The notes under the pieces: generated by a model
The model's input: only the letters and a program-made list of their open reading frames with translations
Told to the model about the DNA's origin: nothing
Databases searched by the model: none
Made by a program: the position numbers and the translations under genes
Assembly (NCBI GenBank): GCA_024682655.1
Contig: JAIKYZ010000008.1
Location: 51,275 to 115,274, forward strand
DNA length: 64,000 bases
DNA from: Treponema sp.
GTDB lineage: Bacteria; Spirochaetota; Spirochaetia; Treponematales; Treponemataceae
Direction of reading: 5' to 3'
Shown: piece by piece, positions 16,738 to 25,719 of the stretch
How positions within the stretch are numbered: position 1 is the first letter of the stretch
How the letters are laid out: each line of letters starts with the position of its first letter

Positions 16738-18108
16738 TTATAGATTTTTATTTTCAAGTTGTCTAATATATTTCCAAAAAACAAAAATCAACTGGGCCAG
16801 CATTGCAAGCCAGATCAAAGGTTCACAAATTATAATTCCCCAAATTCCCAGATGAGGAATTATAAAGGCCGTAAACAATACTTTTCCCAGTAATTCAATT
16901 ATACTGGAAGTCAAAGGCAGAAGTTTTTTGCCCAGCCCCTGTAAAGCATTTCTGGTAACTAAAAGCATTCCCAGTACCGGAAAAAATGGAACCATAAAAT
17001 TAATATATCTGGAACCGTAAGAAATAATTTGTGGATTATCAGAACCCGAAATAGCTCCAATTAAAGCTTTAGAAACAAATGGCATAAGAATTGTGCAGAA
17101 AATCCCCCAGATTGTGCACATTAAGTAAAGTTCCTTTACACCCTTCTTGATTCTGTCTACCTTACCAGCACCAAGATTTTGCGAAACAAAGGTTGTACCT
17201 GCCATTCCCAGGGTAAAAAGCGGAATGTTTGAAATAGCAAAAATCTTTCTGGCAGAAATATGGCCGGCAATAATCATAGTTCCAAACTTATTAATAGCGG
17301 ACTGCAAAATAACGGTTCCAGAGTTAACCAAAGAACTCATTAAAGCCATAGAAAGTCCCTGGCCTAAAAGATCCCGGTAGATTCTGACATCCACCTTAAA
17401 ACTCTTTTTGTTTGGTATAAGAATTTTTATCCTAAAAAGAATGTAAAAAAGACAGAGAATTGCGCTTATTCCCTGGGCTAATACAGTGGCCAGGGCAGTC
17501 CCTTCAACTCCCATCCCAAATTTTGCAATCAATAAAATATCCAGAAAAATATTCAAAAGGGAAGAGAAAACCAGGAAAACTAAAGGCATTATAGAATTTC
17601 CAATAGCCCTTAATAAACCACTCAAAAGATTATAGGCAAACATTACACTGGACCAGGTTCCAATCATCCAGATGTAAGAAAAAGCTTCTTCTAAAATATT
17701 AGCGGGAGTTCCCAAAAGAAAAAGTAATTTCTTTAAAAAGAAAATGCAGATTAAAAGAATAAAAAGGCTTACACCAATACTTATAAAAATAGAGGATACA
17801 ACAACCTTTTTAAGCATATTTTCATCTTTTGCACCGTAGGCTCTTGCGGCAACTATTCCAAGTCCATTACCAAAACCGTTTCCAAAGCCCAGTAAAAGAT
17901 TAAAAATTGCAGAGGTTGCACCAATTGCGGCCAAAGAATCTTCGCCTAAAAAATGACCTACAACAACAATATCAACAGCATTATAAAATTGCTGAAAAAC
18001 AAAAGAAATTGCCATAGGAATAGCAAAAGCCAGAATAGATTTAAGAATTCGGTCTTTTGTTAAATCCGGATGGAAAATCTCATTCAGATTTGAATTCATG
18101 AATGCCAT
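16738..18108 (-). CDS. MATE-family multidrug/Na+ antiporter
   Basis: Multidrug and toxic-compound extrusion transporter of 456 residues with about twelve hydrophobic helices in two homologous halves. The first contains FAIPMAISFVFQQFYNAVDIVVVGHFLGEDSLAAIG, the typical MatE opening, and the second starts near MALMSSLVNSGTVILQSAINKFG. It converges with the cyclase gene. An ATG three codons in (18099) is an equally good start. The substrate is not readable from sequence. Confidence 0.92.
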   Translation of the reverse strand: MAFMNSNLNEIFHPDLTKDRILKSILAFAIPMAISFVFQQFYNAVDIVVVGHFLGEDSLAAIGATSAIFNLLLGFGNGFGNGLGIVAARAYGAKDENMLKKVVVSSIFISIGVSLFILLICIFFLKKLLFLLGTPANILEEAFSYIWMIGTWSSVMFAYNLLSGLLRAIGNSIMPLVFLVFSSLLNIFLDILLIAKFGMGVEGTALATVLAQGISAILCLFYILFRIKILIPNKKSFKVDVRIYRDLLGQGLSMALMSSLVNSGTVILQSAINKFGTMIIAGHISARKIFAISNIPLFTLGMAGTTFVSQNLGAGKVDRIKKGVKELYLMCTIWGIFCTILMPFVSKALIGAISGSDNPQIISYGSRYINFMVPFFPVLGMLLVTRNALQGLGKKLLPLTSSIIELLGKVLFTAFIIPHLGIWGIIICEPLIWLAMLAQLIFVFWKYIRQLENKNL

Positions 18109-18202
18109 TCTAGCTTTCTTAAAGAGTAATTAATAGAGCTTTAATAAAAAATTAATAACTTTTACAAATAATTATAGAGCCCAGAAAAATCAAGAAATTA
18201 AA

Positions 18203-18808
18203 TTAAGATTGTAAAAAGTCGTATTCTTTAATTTCGCAGTTAGCAATTTTAAAAGCAGCAAATTCTTCGTTGGTCATGTCATTAAAATAAGCATGAATCA
18301 TTCTTGCAATTCCACCATGACTAACAAGAAGATAATTTTTGTTACTTCTAATTTCTTCAGATCTTAATTCATCAAGTAAATTAAAAACTCTCTGGCATAA
18401 ATGCAGCATAGTTTCTCCATTACCATAATGATTTATAAACTGGGTTTTTGCTAAAAAGAATTCTTTATTTGCAGAACTTCTGTCGCTGCCTTCATATTTA
18501 CCAAAATTCTGTTCAGCAAGGCGTGGTTCACAGCGACTTGGAATTCCAGTATATTCGGCTATTTCTTTTGCTGTTTCCGAGGCCCTGGCCAAAGGTGAGT
18601 AGAGTATTTCATCAATTCTAAAGTCATGAAAATCTCCGGCATCACCATCATTTACCTTTGCCTTATCAAGTAAATCTTTAATATTTTTTGCTAAATCTAC
18701 AGCCTGTTTATGTCCCTTTTCAGTAAGAGGAACATCAGTGAATCCAGCAACCTTTTTTTCTACATTCCAAACCGATTCTCCGTGGCGAACTAAATAAATC
18801 TTTGGCAT
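18203..18808 (-). CDS. Histidine phosphatase / phosphoglycerate mutase family protein
   Basis: Branch-1 histidine phosphatase of 201 residues. The phospho-acceptor motif LVRHGESVWN is at residues 5-14, followed by GFTDVPLTEKG, SPLARASETAKEIA, the acid-bearing LAEQNFGKYEG and the second His in LVSHGGIARM. The length and lack of the longer GpmA insertions favour a broad-specificity phosphatase (PhoE- or CobC-like) over the glycolytic mutase, though mutase activity cannot be excluded. It is transcribed away from ohrR with a TATAAT-like box upstream. Confidence 0.85.
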   Translation of the reverse strand: MPKIYLVRHGESVWNVEKKVAGFTDVPLTEKGHKQAVDLAKNIKDLLDKAKVNDGDAGDFHDFRIDEILYSPLARASETAKEIAEYTGIPSRCEPRLAEQNFGKYEGSDRSSANKEFFLAKTQFINHYGNGETMLHLCQRVFNLLDELRSEEIRSNKNYLLVSHGGIARMIHAYFNDMTNEEFAAFKIANCEIKEYDFLQS

Positions 18809-18947
18809 AACATAATCCTCCTTACCTTTGTCTATTTTTGAATAATTATAGCACCATTTTCTAAATATACAGAAAAAGTTAGGGGAAAATTTCTTATAAT
18901 AAAGTGTTAAGCCTTATTAAAACTCCGTAATATTTTTTTCCATTCCC

Positions 18948-18975
18948 TTGACATTATAATATTGTATACAATAAT
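18948..18975 (+). promoter_or_regulatory. ohrR promoter with overlapping operator palindrome
   Basis: TTGACA (18948-18953), a 16-nt spacer and AATAAT (18970-18975). TATTGTATACAATA (18960-18973) is a perfect 14-bp palindrome lying between and over these elements. OhrR-type regulators bind AT-rich palindromes with TACAAT half-sites, so this fits autorepression. Confidence 0.65.
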
Positions 18976-19001
18976 ATTGTTTATGTACGTGGAGGAAAAA
19001 T

Positions 19002-19442
19002 ATGGAATCAAATGACAAATATGCATCTCTAAGATTGGAAAATCAACTTTGTTTTCCTTTATATGTTGTTTCTAGAGAAATAATCAGAAAATACACACCA
19101 TTTTTAACAGAACTCGATTTAACTTATACCCAGTACATTGTTATGATGGTTATGTGGGAGCATAAAAAACTTAAAATAGGTGATTTATGCAGCAAACTAT
19201 TTTTAGACACAGGAACACTTTCTCCACTTTTAAAAGGCATGGAAAAGAAAGGTCTTGTTACCCGTACTCGCGAAAAATCTGACGAAAGAATTGTACAAAT
19301 CGAAATTACCAAAGAAGGCGAGGCCTTAAAAGATAAAGCCCTGGCAGTCCCACAAAAAATGTTTTCTTGTGTACAGCTTAGCCCACAGGATTCCAAAGAA
19401 CTTTACAGAATTCTCTACACAATTATTGGAAAGAGTAAATAA
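19002..19442 (+). CDS. ohrR: OhrR-type MarR-family peroxide-sensing repressor
   Basis: Winged-helix repressor that in characterised relatives is inactivated by oxidation of a reactive Cys by organic hydroperoxides. Cys17 in LENQLCFPLYVVSREI is in the same context as the sensing Cys of OhrR (LCFALY). The HTH lies in KIGDLCSKLFLDTGTLSPLLKGMEKKGLV, and the wing contains RTREKSDERIVQIEIT. 146 residues is the normal length. A GGAGG ribosome site is present. No ohr peroxidase gene is adjacent, so its main target may be elsewhere or it may control the divergent phosphatase. Confidence 0.85.
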   Translation: MESNDKYASLRLENQLCFPLYVVSREIIRKYTPFLTELDLTYTQYIVMMVMWEHKKLKIGDLCSKLFLDTGTLSPLLKGMEKKGLVTRTREKSDERIVQIEITKEGEALKDKALAVPQKMFSCVQLSPQDSKELYRILYTIIGKSK

Positions 19443-19445
19443 TCT

Positions 19446-19540
19446 AGGAGGGGAAAGCCTTCCCCTGGTTCGCACTTCGTTGCTCACCACCCCTTCTAAC
19501 GGGCTTCAAACGCCAGCCCGTAACGCCCGCTAAATTCACT
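19446..19540 (-). repeat. GC-rich dispersed intergenic repeat, copy 1
   Basis: A GC-rich island in AT-rich DNA between ohrR and the sigma factor gene. It contains a palindrome around GGGGAAAGCCTTCCCC and a second hairpin ACGGGCT/AGCCCGT. Its 21 nt at 19446-19466 are the exact reverse complement of 34677-34697, and the flanking GAAGGGGT-type block also recurs, so this is an inverted copy of the element upstream of metY. Confidence 0.7.
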
Positions 19541-19678
19541 TCAAAAAATTTTTATTTTTCTTTTAAGCAGTATCGTTCAATGAGACATTGACCCTTTATA
19601 TTTTAGATATAAAAAGTTGTCACCCAGACAATTCATCACTATATTAATAGTCCTATTTGGACTTGGAGGGTTATATAA

Positions 19679-20398
19679 ATGAATGATTCTATGATTTCTA
19701 TCTACATGCGTCAGATTGAAAAGATTCCTTTACTTTCTGTAGAGGAAGAAAAAGCTCTTTTGATTCAGGCTTCTAATGGCAGTAAAAGCGCCAAAGATAA
19801 ATTAATTCAATCAAATCTAAGATTCGTTGTTAAAATTGCCAATCTCTATAAAAACCGTGGAGTGGATATAGAAGATTTAATTTGCGAAGGTAACGAAGCC
19901 CTTCTTAAGGCTATAGAAAAAATGGATTTAAGCAAAAATGTTCGCTTTATAACCTATGCCTCCTTCTGGATTAAACAATATATGAAGGCCGCAATTTATA
20001 AAACTGGTAGGGCAGTTTCTATTCCTCAAAATAAAAGCCAGGAATTAAAAAACACTAAGTGGAAGGCCGCAAGTCTGGATCAACCTTTTAACGATTCCCC
20101 AGATTCACTCACCTTGATGGATTGTATTCAAGACGAAGTAAATCTTAATCCAGAAGATGAATGTATTAACGAAATTCTTTGTAAGGATGTAAAAAACTGC
20201 CTTAATAAATTAAAAAGTAATGAATCTCAGGTCCTGATAAAACACTACGGTCTTGATGGAAAAGAGACCATGAGTTTTAGCGATATTGGAAAAGATATGA
20301 ATTATTCAAGAGAAGGGGTTCGTCAAATGGAAGCTCGTGCTCTTAATAAAATCCGCCAGATGGAAGAATTTTCTGACTTTGAGATTAATGTTGCTTAA
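19679..20398 (+). CDS. Sigma-70 family RNA polymerase sigma factor (group 2/3, short)
   Basis: Directs RNA polymerase to a promoter subset. The 239 residues start with a region 1.2-like segment (SIYMRQIEKIPLLSVEEEKALL), then region 2 (SNLRFVVKIANLYKNRGVDIEDLICEGNEALLKAIEKMD and RFITYASFWIKQYMKAAI), a region 3 segment and region 4 with the HTH SFSDIGKDMNYSREGVRQMEARALNKIR. Region 1.1 is absent, so it is not the housekeeping sigma; an RpoS/SigA-related alternative factor is most likely. No anti-sigma gene is adjacent. A GGAGGG ribosome site precedes the ATG. Confidence 0.9.
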   Translation: MNDSMISIYMRQIEKIPLLSVEEEKALLIQASNGSKSAKDKLIQSNLRFVVKIANLYKNRGVDIEDLICEGNEALLKAIEKMDLSKNVRFITYASFWIKQYMKAAIYKTGRAVSIPQNKSQELKNTKWKAASLDQPFNDSPDSLTLMDCIQDEVNLNPEDECINEILCKDVKNCLNKLKSNESQVLIKHYGLDGKETMSFSDIGKDMNYSREGVRQMEARALNKIRQMEEFSDFEINVA

Positions 20399-20417
20399 CC
20401 TCAAAAAAGCCAGAAAA

Positions 20418-22181
20418 TTATTCAAACTGGGCCATTCTAAGCTTGTAATAGGCTCCTTTTTTATCCATAAGTTCCTGTGGACTTCCGCTCTCTATAATTT
20501 TATGTTCATCAATTACAAAAATTCTATCGGAATTTTGAATTGTAGAAAGACGGTGGGCTATTACAAAGCTTGTTCTTCCCTTTAACAGACTGGCAATTCC
20601 TGCCTGAACCAATAATTCAGTTTTTGTATCAATACTAGAAGTTGCCTCGTCCAAAATTAATATTCTAGGATTAGATAACATAGTTCTGGCAAAGGCAATT
20701 AACTGTCTCTGGCCGTTACTTAGTTCGCCACCTCGGGCAGTTAATTGTGTTTCGTAGCCATTTTCTAATTCCTGAATAAAATCATGGGCATGTACTGCTT
20801 TTGCGGCGGCAATTACATCTTCTTTACTTGCGTCTAATTTTCCGTAAAGAATATTTTCGTAAATAGTTCCAGAGAAAATATAATTATCCTGGGTCATAAT
20901 TCCCATTTGAGTTCTTAAACTTTCAAGCACAAGCCCGCTGATATCCAGTCCATCAATTAAGATTTGTCCTTGGTCAATATCATAAAATCTGCTGATAAGA
21001 TTAACAATTGTAGATTTACCAGCTCCGGTTGGTCCTACAAGGGCAATTGTTTCTCCCTCTTTTACCTTAAAAGAAACGTCATCTAGTACCTTAATTTTAT
21101 GATCATAAGAAAAACTTACATCTTTAAATTCAACATTTCCCTTTACAGGTGGAAGAAGAAGAGCATTTTCTTTGTCTTTAACTCCAGGCTGGGTATCAAT
21201 AATTTCAAAGATTCTTTCGGCTCCACTGGCGGCATTTACAAACTGATTATAAAAATTACTCAAATTCATAATTGGCTGCCAGAACATACCAACATAAGAA
21301 CCAAAGGCAATATAAGTACCAATAGAAACATTATCAATACCAAGTAAAAGAATTCCTACCATATAAAGAGCCGTAGTTCCAATACTCCAGCAAAGATCAA
21401 TCCAGGAACCAAAAGCATCACTCCATCTTACAGCCTTTATAAATTCTGCCCGGTCAGCCCATACTAAATCTTTAAAAGTCTCTTCTGTTTCATCCTGAGC
21501 ATTAAAACTCTGAATAATCTTTATTCCAGACAAATCTTCGTTTATAAATGCAGTCATATTTGAAGATTTCTGTCTTTTTGCGCTCCAGTGTTTTTCGGCC
21601 TTGATAGAAATTAAAAATACCCCGGCAATCATAAATGGAAGACTACATAAAGCGGCCAGAGCCAATTTCCAGTTTTTTATAAACATAATCACTAAAACAG
21701 CAATTACAGTTACAAGATTTGGAATTAATGAAGTTACGGCGTTTTCAATAATATCTTTAAGAGAGTTAGTATCTCCAATAATTCTGGCTAAAATTTTTCC
21801 TGAAGGTCTTGAATCAAAAAAGGCCAGGTCCAATTTTTGAATATGATTGTACAATTCCTGCCTTAACTCCTGAATTACTTTATTACTGGTCTTTGCCATT
21901 ACAAGCATACGGAATCTTATAGCAAGGACGGCAATCACATTAATTACCGCTACAATAATTACAATACGAATTAAGCCTTTAACATCACCAGGCATAATAT
22001 ATTTATCTATAGCCCTTTCGTTTAAGAGGGGATTAATAAGATCTACAAAAGTACCAATTGCCATCATTAAAAAAACAAAAGCAATTCTTCCCTTATATTT
22101 TAAAAGATATTTAAAAAGACGGGGCATTGTAGAAAATTTAGATTTTTTTACCGTTTTTTCATCAATTTTATAACCGTTCAT
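20418..22181 (-). CDS. Heterodimeric ABC exporter subunit, catalytic Walker B
   Basis: Half-transporter of 587 residues: six TM helices (about 20-320) then an ABC ATPase domain with Walker A GPTGAGKST, Walker B ILILDEATSS (catalytic Glu present) and switch His in IAHRLS. The signature motif is LSNGQ instead of LSGGQ. With the Asp-for-Glu change in its partner, this forms the one degenerate ATP site typical of heterodimeric multidrug or lipid exporters (LmrCD, BmrCD, TM287/288 type). The gene follows its partner by 9 bp with an AGGAAG ribosome site overlapping the partner's stop. Confidence 0.92.
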   Translation of the reverse strand: MNGYKIDEKTVKKSKFSTMPRLFKYLLKYKGRIAFVFLMMAIGTFVDLINPLLNERAIDKYIMPGDVKGLIRIVIIVAVINVIAVLAIRFRMLVMAKTSNKVIQELRQELYNHIQKLDLAFFDSRPSGKILARIIGDTNSLKDIIENAVTSLIPNLVTVIAVLVIMFIKNWKLALAALCSLPFMIAGVFLISIKAEKHWSAKRQKSSNMTAFINEDLSGIKIIQSFNAQDETEETFKDLVWADRAEFIKAVRWSDAFGSWIDLCWSIGTTALYMVGILLLGIDNVSIGTYIAFGSYVGMFWQPIMNLSNFYNQFVNAASGAERIFEIIDTQPGVKDKENALLLPPVKGNVEFKDVSFSYDHKIKVLDDVSFKVKEGETIALVGPTGAGKSTIVNLISRFYDIDQGQILIDGLDISGLVLESLRTQMGIMTQDNYIFSGTIYENILYGKLDASKEDVIAAAKAVHAHDFIQELENGYETQLTARGGELSNGQRQLIAFARTMLSNPRILILDEATSSIDTKTELLVQAGIASLLKGRTSFVIAHRLSTIQNSDRIFVIDEHKIIESGSPQELMDKKGAYYKLRMAQFE

Positions 22182-22190
22182 TTTATCTTC

Positions 22191-23984
22191 CTAATTTGAA
22201 TACTGACTGTCATAAGTTTCTTTATACAAACCATTTAACTTTAAAAGTTCTTCATGATTTCCACTTTCCACAAGTTTACCATGCTCTAAAACTATAATTT
22301 TATCTGCATTTTTTACGGCACTAATTCTGTGGGCAATAATAATTTTTGTCATTCCCTTTAATTCATCTAAAACGCTTTGAATCTTAACTTCGGTTTCGCT
22401 GTCCAGGGCAGAAGTTGAATCATCCAGAACAAGAATTGGAGTTTTTCTAGCCAAAGCCCTGGCAATTGTAATTCTTTGCTTTTGACCGCCAGAAAGTCCA
22501 ACCCCTCGTTCACCAATTACAGTAAGTTCTTTATCCTGCATCTGGTCTACAAATTCAGAGGCATAAGCTCTTTTAAGGGCCAATCTGACTTCCTGGGTAG
22601 ACATACTTTCTCGGGCCCCAAGTCTGATATTTCCTTCAATTGTGTCGCTAAACAGAAAAATATCCTGCATTACACAGGCAACTGACTGGCGTAGAACTGA
22701 TAAAGGCAGCTGTCTTATATCAAGTCCGTCAATTTTAATTGAACCTTCTGAAACATCGTACATTCGTTTTAAAAGATTAATAATTGTTGTTTTTCCAGAA
22801 CCAGTAGCTCCCATAATTCCCAGGGTTTGACCTGCTTCAATTTTAAAATCAACATCATCCAGAATAATTGACTGTCCATTTTTATAAGTAACGTGACTGA
22901 ATTCAACATTACCCTCAATATCATTTAAAGTAAAAAGGGCAGGAATTAATTCTTCTTCGCCTTTTTCTATTAGGCTTTTATTTAAATCTTCAACAAGGAT
23001 ATCTTCCTTTATAGCAGGCATTTGTTCGTAAATTTTATTAAGTCTTTTTACACTGGCTTTTGCACTAGAAAATCCATTTACAAGCCAGCCAAGCATTTCC
23101 ATAGGCCAGACAATATTTCCAACATAAGAAAGAAAAGCCATAAGCTGACCAATTGTGATTTTATCTCCAGCAAGAGGACTTCCATTAATTACAAATAAAC
23201 CGCCAAAGAGTAGGGTAACAACAGACAGTAATCTTGTAATAGTCTGAATAACCGGATTATGTTTTACAAATACTCTGGATAAATCAATATTCAGCTCATA
23301 ATATTTTTGATTATGTTTGTGGAATTTATTAATTTCAAAGCCTTCGCGGGCAAAAGCTTTTACAGTTCTTATACCTGCAAGATTTTCTGCGGCAGTATTA
23401 TTAAGTTCAGAATTTTCCTGAGCAACCTGACCAAATAAAGAATCCAATTGTCTTTCCATTCTGATTGCAATAAAGGCAGTAGAAATCATACCAATCACAG
23501 GGATTATAGAAAGCTGCCAGTTGATATTAATCATAAAATACATTGTAGAAATAACTCTGACCACAACCTCGGCCATAAGAATTCCCATAAAGCCCGCTAC
23601 ATCCCAAATTCTGTCTACATCATCTTTAACCCGGGACATAAGCTCACCAGAATTAATTCCATCAAAGAAATTTGCAGAAAGACTCTGAATTTTTTCAAAA
23701 AGATTAATTCTGACTTCCGAAGCTATTTTACTTCCACTGTAATCGCATAAAAATTCCTTTGTATATTGAAAAATACAGCGGCCAATTCCAATTCCAAGAA
23801 TACCTAAAAGTAAAAACTTCAAAGGTTCCAGATTATGAACTACAATAACATCATCAACAATATGCTGAACTATAACCGGTGCCAGCATATCCAGCAAAAT
23901 ACCACCAATCATTGCAATCAAGGCAATAAAATAGAGAAAAGCATATTTTTTAAAATAAGAGCCTAGTTTTAATCTGTTTTTCAT
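22191..23984 (-). CDS. Heterodimeric ABC exporter subunit, degenerate Walker B
   Basis: Partner half-transporter of 597 residues with the same TM-NBD order. Walker A GATGSGKTT and signature LSGGQ are canonical, but Walker B reads ILVLDDSTSALD, with Asp in place of the catalytic Glu. The degenerate ATP site would combine this Walker B with the LSNGQ of the 20418 product. The reverse combination is fully canonical. A loop of about 40 residues before the NBD (EDILVEDLNKSL onward) is longer than in the partner. First gene of a two-gene operon; substrate unknown. Confidence 0.92.
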   Translation of the reverse strand: MKNRLKLGSYFKKYAFLYFIALIAMIGGILLDMLAPVIVQHIVDDVIVVHNLEPLKFLLLGILGIGIGRCIFQYTKEFLCDYSGSKIASEVRINLFEKIQSLSANFFDGINSGELMSRVKDDVDRIWDVAGFMGILMAEVVVRVISTMYFMININWQLSIIPVIGMISTAFIAIRMERQLDSLFGQVAQENSELNNTAAENLAGIRTVKAFAREGFEINKFHKHNQKYYELNIDLSRVFVKHNPVIQTITRLLSVVTLLFGGLFVINGSPLAGDKITIGQLMAFLSYVGNIVWPMEMLGWLVNGFSSAKASVKRLNKIYEQMPAIKEDILVEDLNKSLIEKGEEELIPALFTLNDIEGNVEFSHVTYKNGQSIILDDVDFKIEAGQTLGIMGATGSGKTTIINLLKRMYDVSEGSIKIDGLDIRQLPLSVLRQSVACVMQDIFLFSDTIEGNIRLGARESMSTQEVRLALKRAYASEFVDQMQDKELTVIGERGVGLSGGQKQRITIARALARKTPILVLDDSTSALDSETEVKIQSVLDELKGMTKIIIAHRISAVKNADKIIVLEHGKLVESGNHEELLKLNGLYKETYDSQYSN

Positions 23985-24091
23985 AAAGCAATAACCTTAT
24001 AAGTCTCCTAAAAAAATCAAATTCAGTATAGAATAGACTATTAGTTAATGGAAGTGGAATAAAATCCAATAAATTAAAATTTAAAGTACCA

Positions 24092-24107
24092 TGTTAAACC
24101 TTTAACA
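24092..24107. promoter_or_regulatory. Palindrome upstream of GH43 gene 1
   Basis: TGTTAAA-CC-TTTAACA, a perfect 16-bp inverted repeat 68 bp before the GH43 start. Its TGTTA/TAACA half-sites recur in the dyad at 59996-60015 upstream of the paralogous GH43 gene. Candidate operator of a sugar-responsive regulator. Confidence 0.55.
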
Positions 24108-24174
24108 ATAATCAGAAAAAACACCTAATAAATAATTACAAATATGATGGTATTCTTTAAAAGGAGTATTTTAT

Positions 24175-25629
24175 ATGAATCAGATTTTTAATCCTTATAT
24201 GCCTTGCTGGGAATATGTACCAGACGGCGAACCTCATGTTTTTGGAGATAGAGTTTATGTTTTTGGTTCTCATGATATGTGGAACGGTTGTGTTTTTTGT
24301 TTAGGTGATTATGTATGTTATTCAGCCCCGGTAGATAACTTAAAAGACTGGCGATATGAAGGTGTAATTTACCGTAAAGATCAGGATCCTGCCCAAGATG
24401 GTAGAATGGTTTTGTATGCACCGGATGTAGTTCAAGGCCCTGACGGCAGATATTATCTTTATTACGTTTTTGATAAAGTTGGCTTTGTTTCTGTAGCCGT
24501 TTGCGATAAACCTGCCGGAAAATATGAATTTTATGGATATGTTCATTATAAAGATGGCTGTAAATTAGGTGATAAAAAAGGGGATATGCCTCAATTTGAC
24601 CCCGCAGTTTTAAGAGAGGGGGATAAAACTTATCTTTACACAGGTTTTTGTGGAAATCACATGGAAGACAGAATTGGAGCAATGGCAAGCATTCTTGGTC
24701 CTGATATGTTAACAATTGAAGAAGAGCCTGTAGTAATTATCCCGGGAGATTCTTACAGTCAGATTAAAAGCAGGGAAGAAATTAAAAGTTCTTGTCCTTA
24801 TGAATTAAAAAATATAGAAAACTGGAAGGATTTTTATAAACATGAATTTTTTGAAGCCTCATCTATCCGAAAAGTAAAAGATAAATATTATTTTGTTTAT
24901 TCTTCTTCCGTAATGCACGAATTATGCTATGCAATCAGTGATAATCCAGTAGAAGGATTTAAATACGGGGGAGTAATAGTAAGTAATGCAGATATAGGAA
25001 TAAATACTTACAAGTCAGCAGAAATGCCTGCGGCTTACGGAGCAAATAACCACGGCGGCTTTGAGTGTATAAATGGCGAATATTATATATTTTATCACCG
25101 TCACACAAATAATACCTGGTTTTCAAGACAGGGCTGTGCAGAAAAAATCCAGATAAAAGACGACAATTCAATTCCTCAGGTAGAAATTACTTCCTGCGGT
25201 TTAAACGGAAAGCCATTAGAAGGAAAGGGCTATTATCCGGCCTATATTGCCTGCAATATTTTTAATGATAAAAATCCAGATATGTATGTAGGCGGAGATG
25301 GAAAGGCTAGAATTGTACAGGATGGTGGTGATGGGGATCAAAATCCCGCTTATATAGCAAATGTACTTGATAATACTACAATTGGATTTAAATATTTTGA
25401 ATGCAAGGAGGTAAAAAAAATAACAATAAGTACCAGAGCCTATTTTCACGGAAAATACGAAATTAGGACTGAAATTAATGGTCCTTTAGTTGGAAGTATC
25501 GAATGTGAGTCAAGTAATTTCTGGGAAGAATGGTCTGGTCAGGTAAATATTCCAGACGGTAAAAAGGCCTTATATTTTACTTACAAGGGTAGTGGATGCG
25601 GACAATTTAAGGGGTTTACTTTGGAATAA
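24175..25629 (+). CDS. Glycoside hydrolase family 43 protein, copy 1
   Basis: Predicted cytoplasmic beta-xylosidase or alpha-L-arabinofuranosidase acting on imported xylo-oligosaccharides; there is no signal peptide. The five-bladed catalytic domain fills about residues 1-330: opening NPYMPCWEYVPDGEP and VYVFGSHD, the pKa-modulating Asp in YAPDVVQGPDGRYYLYY, and the general acid Glu in FFEASSIRKVKDKYYFVYSS. The last ~130 residues look like a beta-sandwich accessory domain ending GKKALYFTYKGSGCGQFKGFTLE. AAGGAG ribosome site. It is paralogous to 60129-61580 and the two share opening and active-site motifs. Exact substrate specificity cannot be read. Confidence 0.88.
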   Translation: MNQIFNPYMPCWEYVPDGEPHVFGDRVYVFGSHDMWNGCVFCLGDYVCYSAPVDNLKDWRYEGVIYRKDQDPAQDGRMVLYAPDVVQGPDGRYYLYYVFDKVGFVSVAVCDKPAGKYEFYGYVHYKDGCKLGDKKGDMPQFDPAVLREGDKTYLYTGFCGNHMEDRIGAMASILGPDMLTIEEEPVVIIPGDSYSQIKSREEIKSSCPYELKNIENWKDFYKHEFFEASSIRKVKDKYYFVYSSSVMHELCYAISDNPVEGFKYGGVIVSNADIGINTYKSAEMPAAYGANNHGGFECINGEYYIFYHRHTNNTWFSRQGCAEKIQIKDDNSIPQVEITSCGLNGKPLEGKGYYPAYIACNIFNDKNPDMYVGGDGKARIVQDGGDGDQNPAYIANVLDNTTIGFKYFECKEVKKITISTRAYFHGKYEIRTEINGPLVGSIECESSNFWEEWSGQVNIPDGKKALYFTYKGSGCGQFKGFTLE

Positions 25630-25654
25630 TTTAAGACATTTATATGGAAAGATG

Positions 25655-25692
25655 CTAGTCTAATATAATAAAATCTAATATATTTAGACTAG
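25655..25692. promoter_or_regulatory. Inverted repeat upstream of the LRR lipoprotein
   Basis: CTAGTCTAA (25655-25663) and TTAGACTAG (25684-25692) are perfect 9-bp arms around an AT-rich 20-nt centre containing TATAAT (25664-25669). No T-tract follows, so an operator over a promoter is more likely than a terminator for the GH43 gene. Confidence 0.5.
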
Positions 25693-25719
25693 AAAATTAA
25701 AAATCAAAGGGGTTTTGTT

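Noticed and set aside
19467..19535. tRNA-like sequence around GGTTCG in the GC-rich intergenic island
   Set aside because: No cloverleaf, anticodon arm or CCA-compatible acceptor can be built; the sequence matches the dispersed repeat near metY.
24188..24715. 175-residue minus-strand open frame
   Set aside because: Antisense to the GH43 gene, with His/Tyr/Leu-rich composition typical of reversed coding sequence and no recognisable domain.
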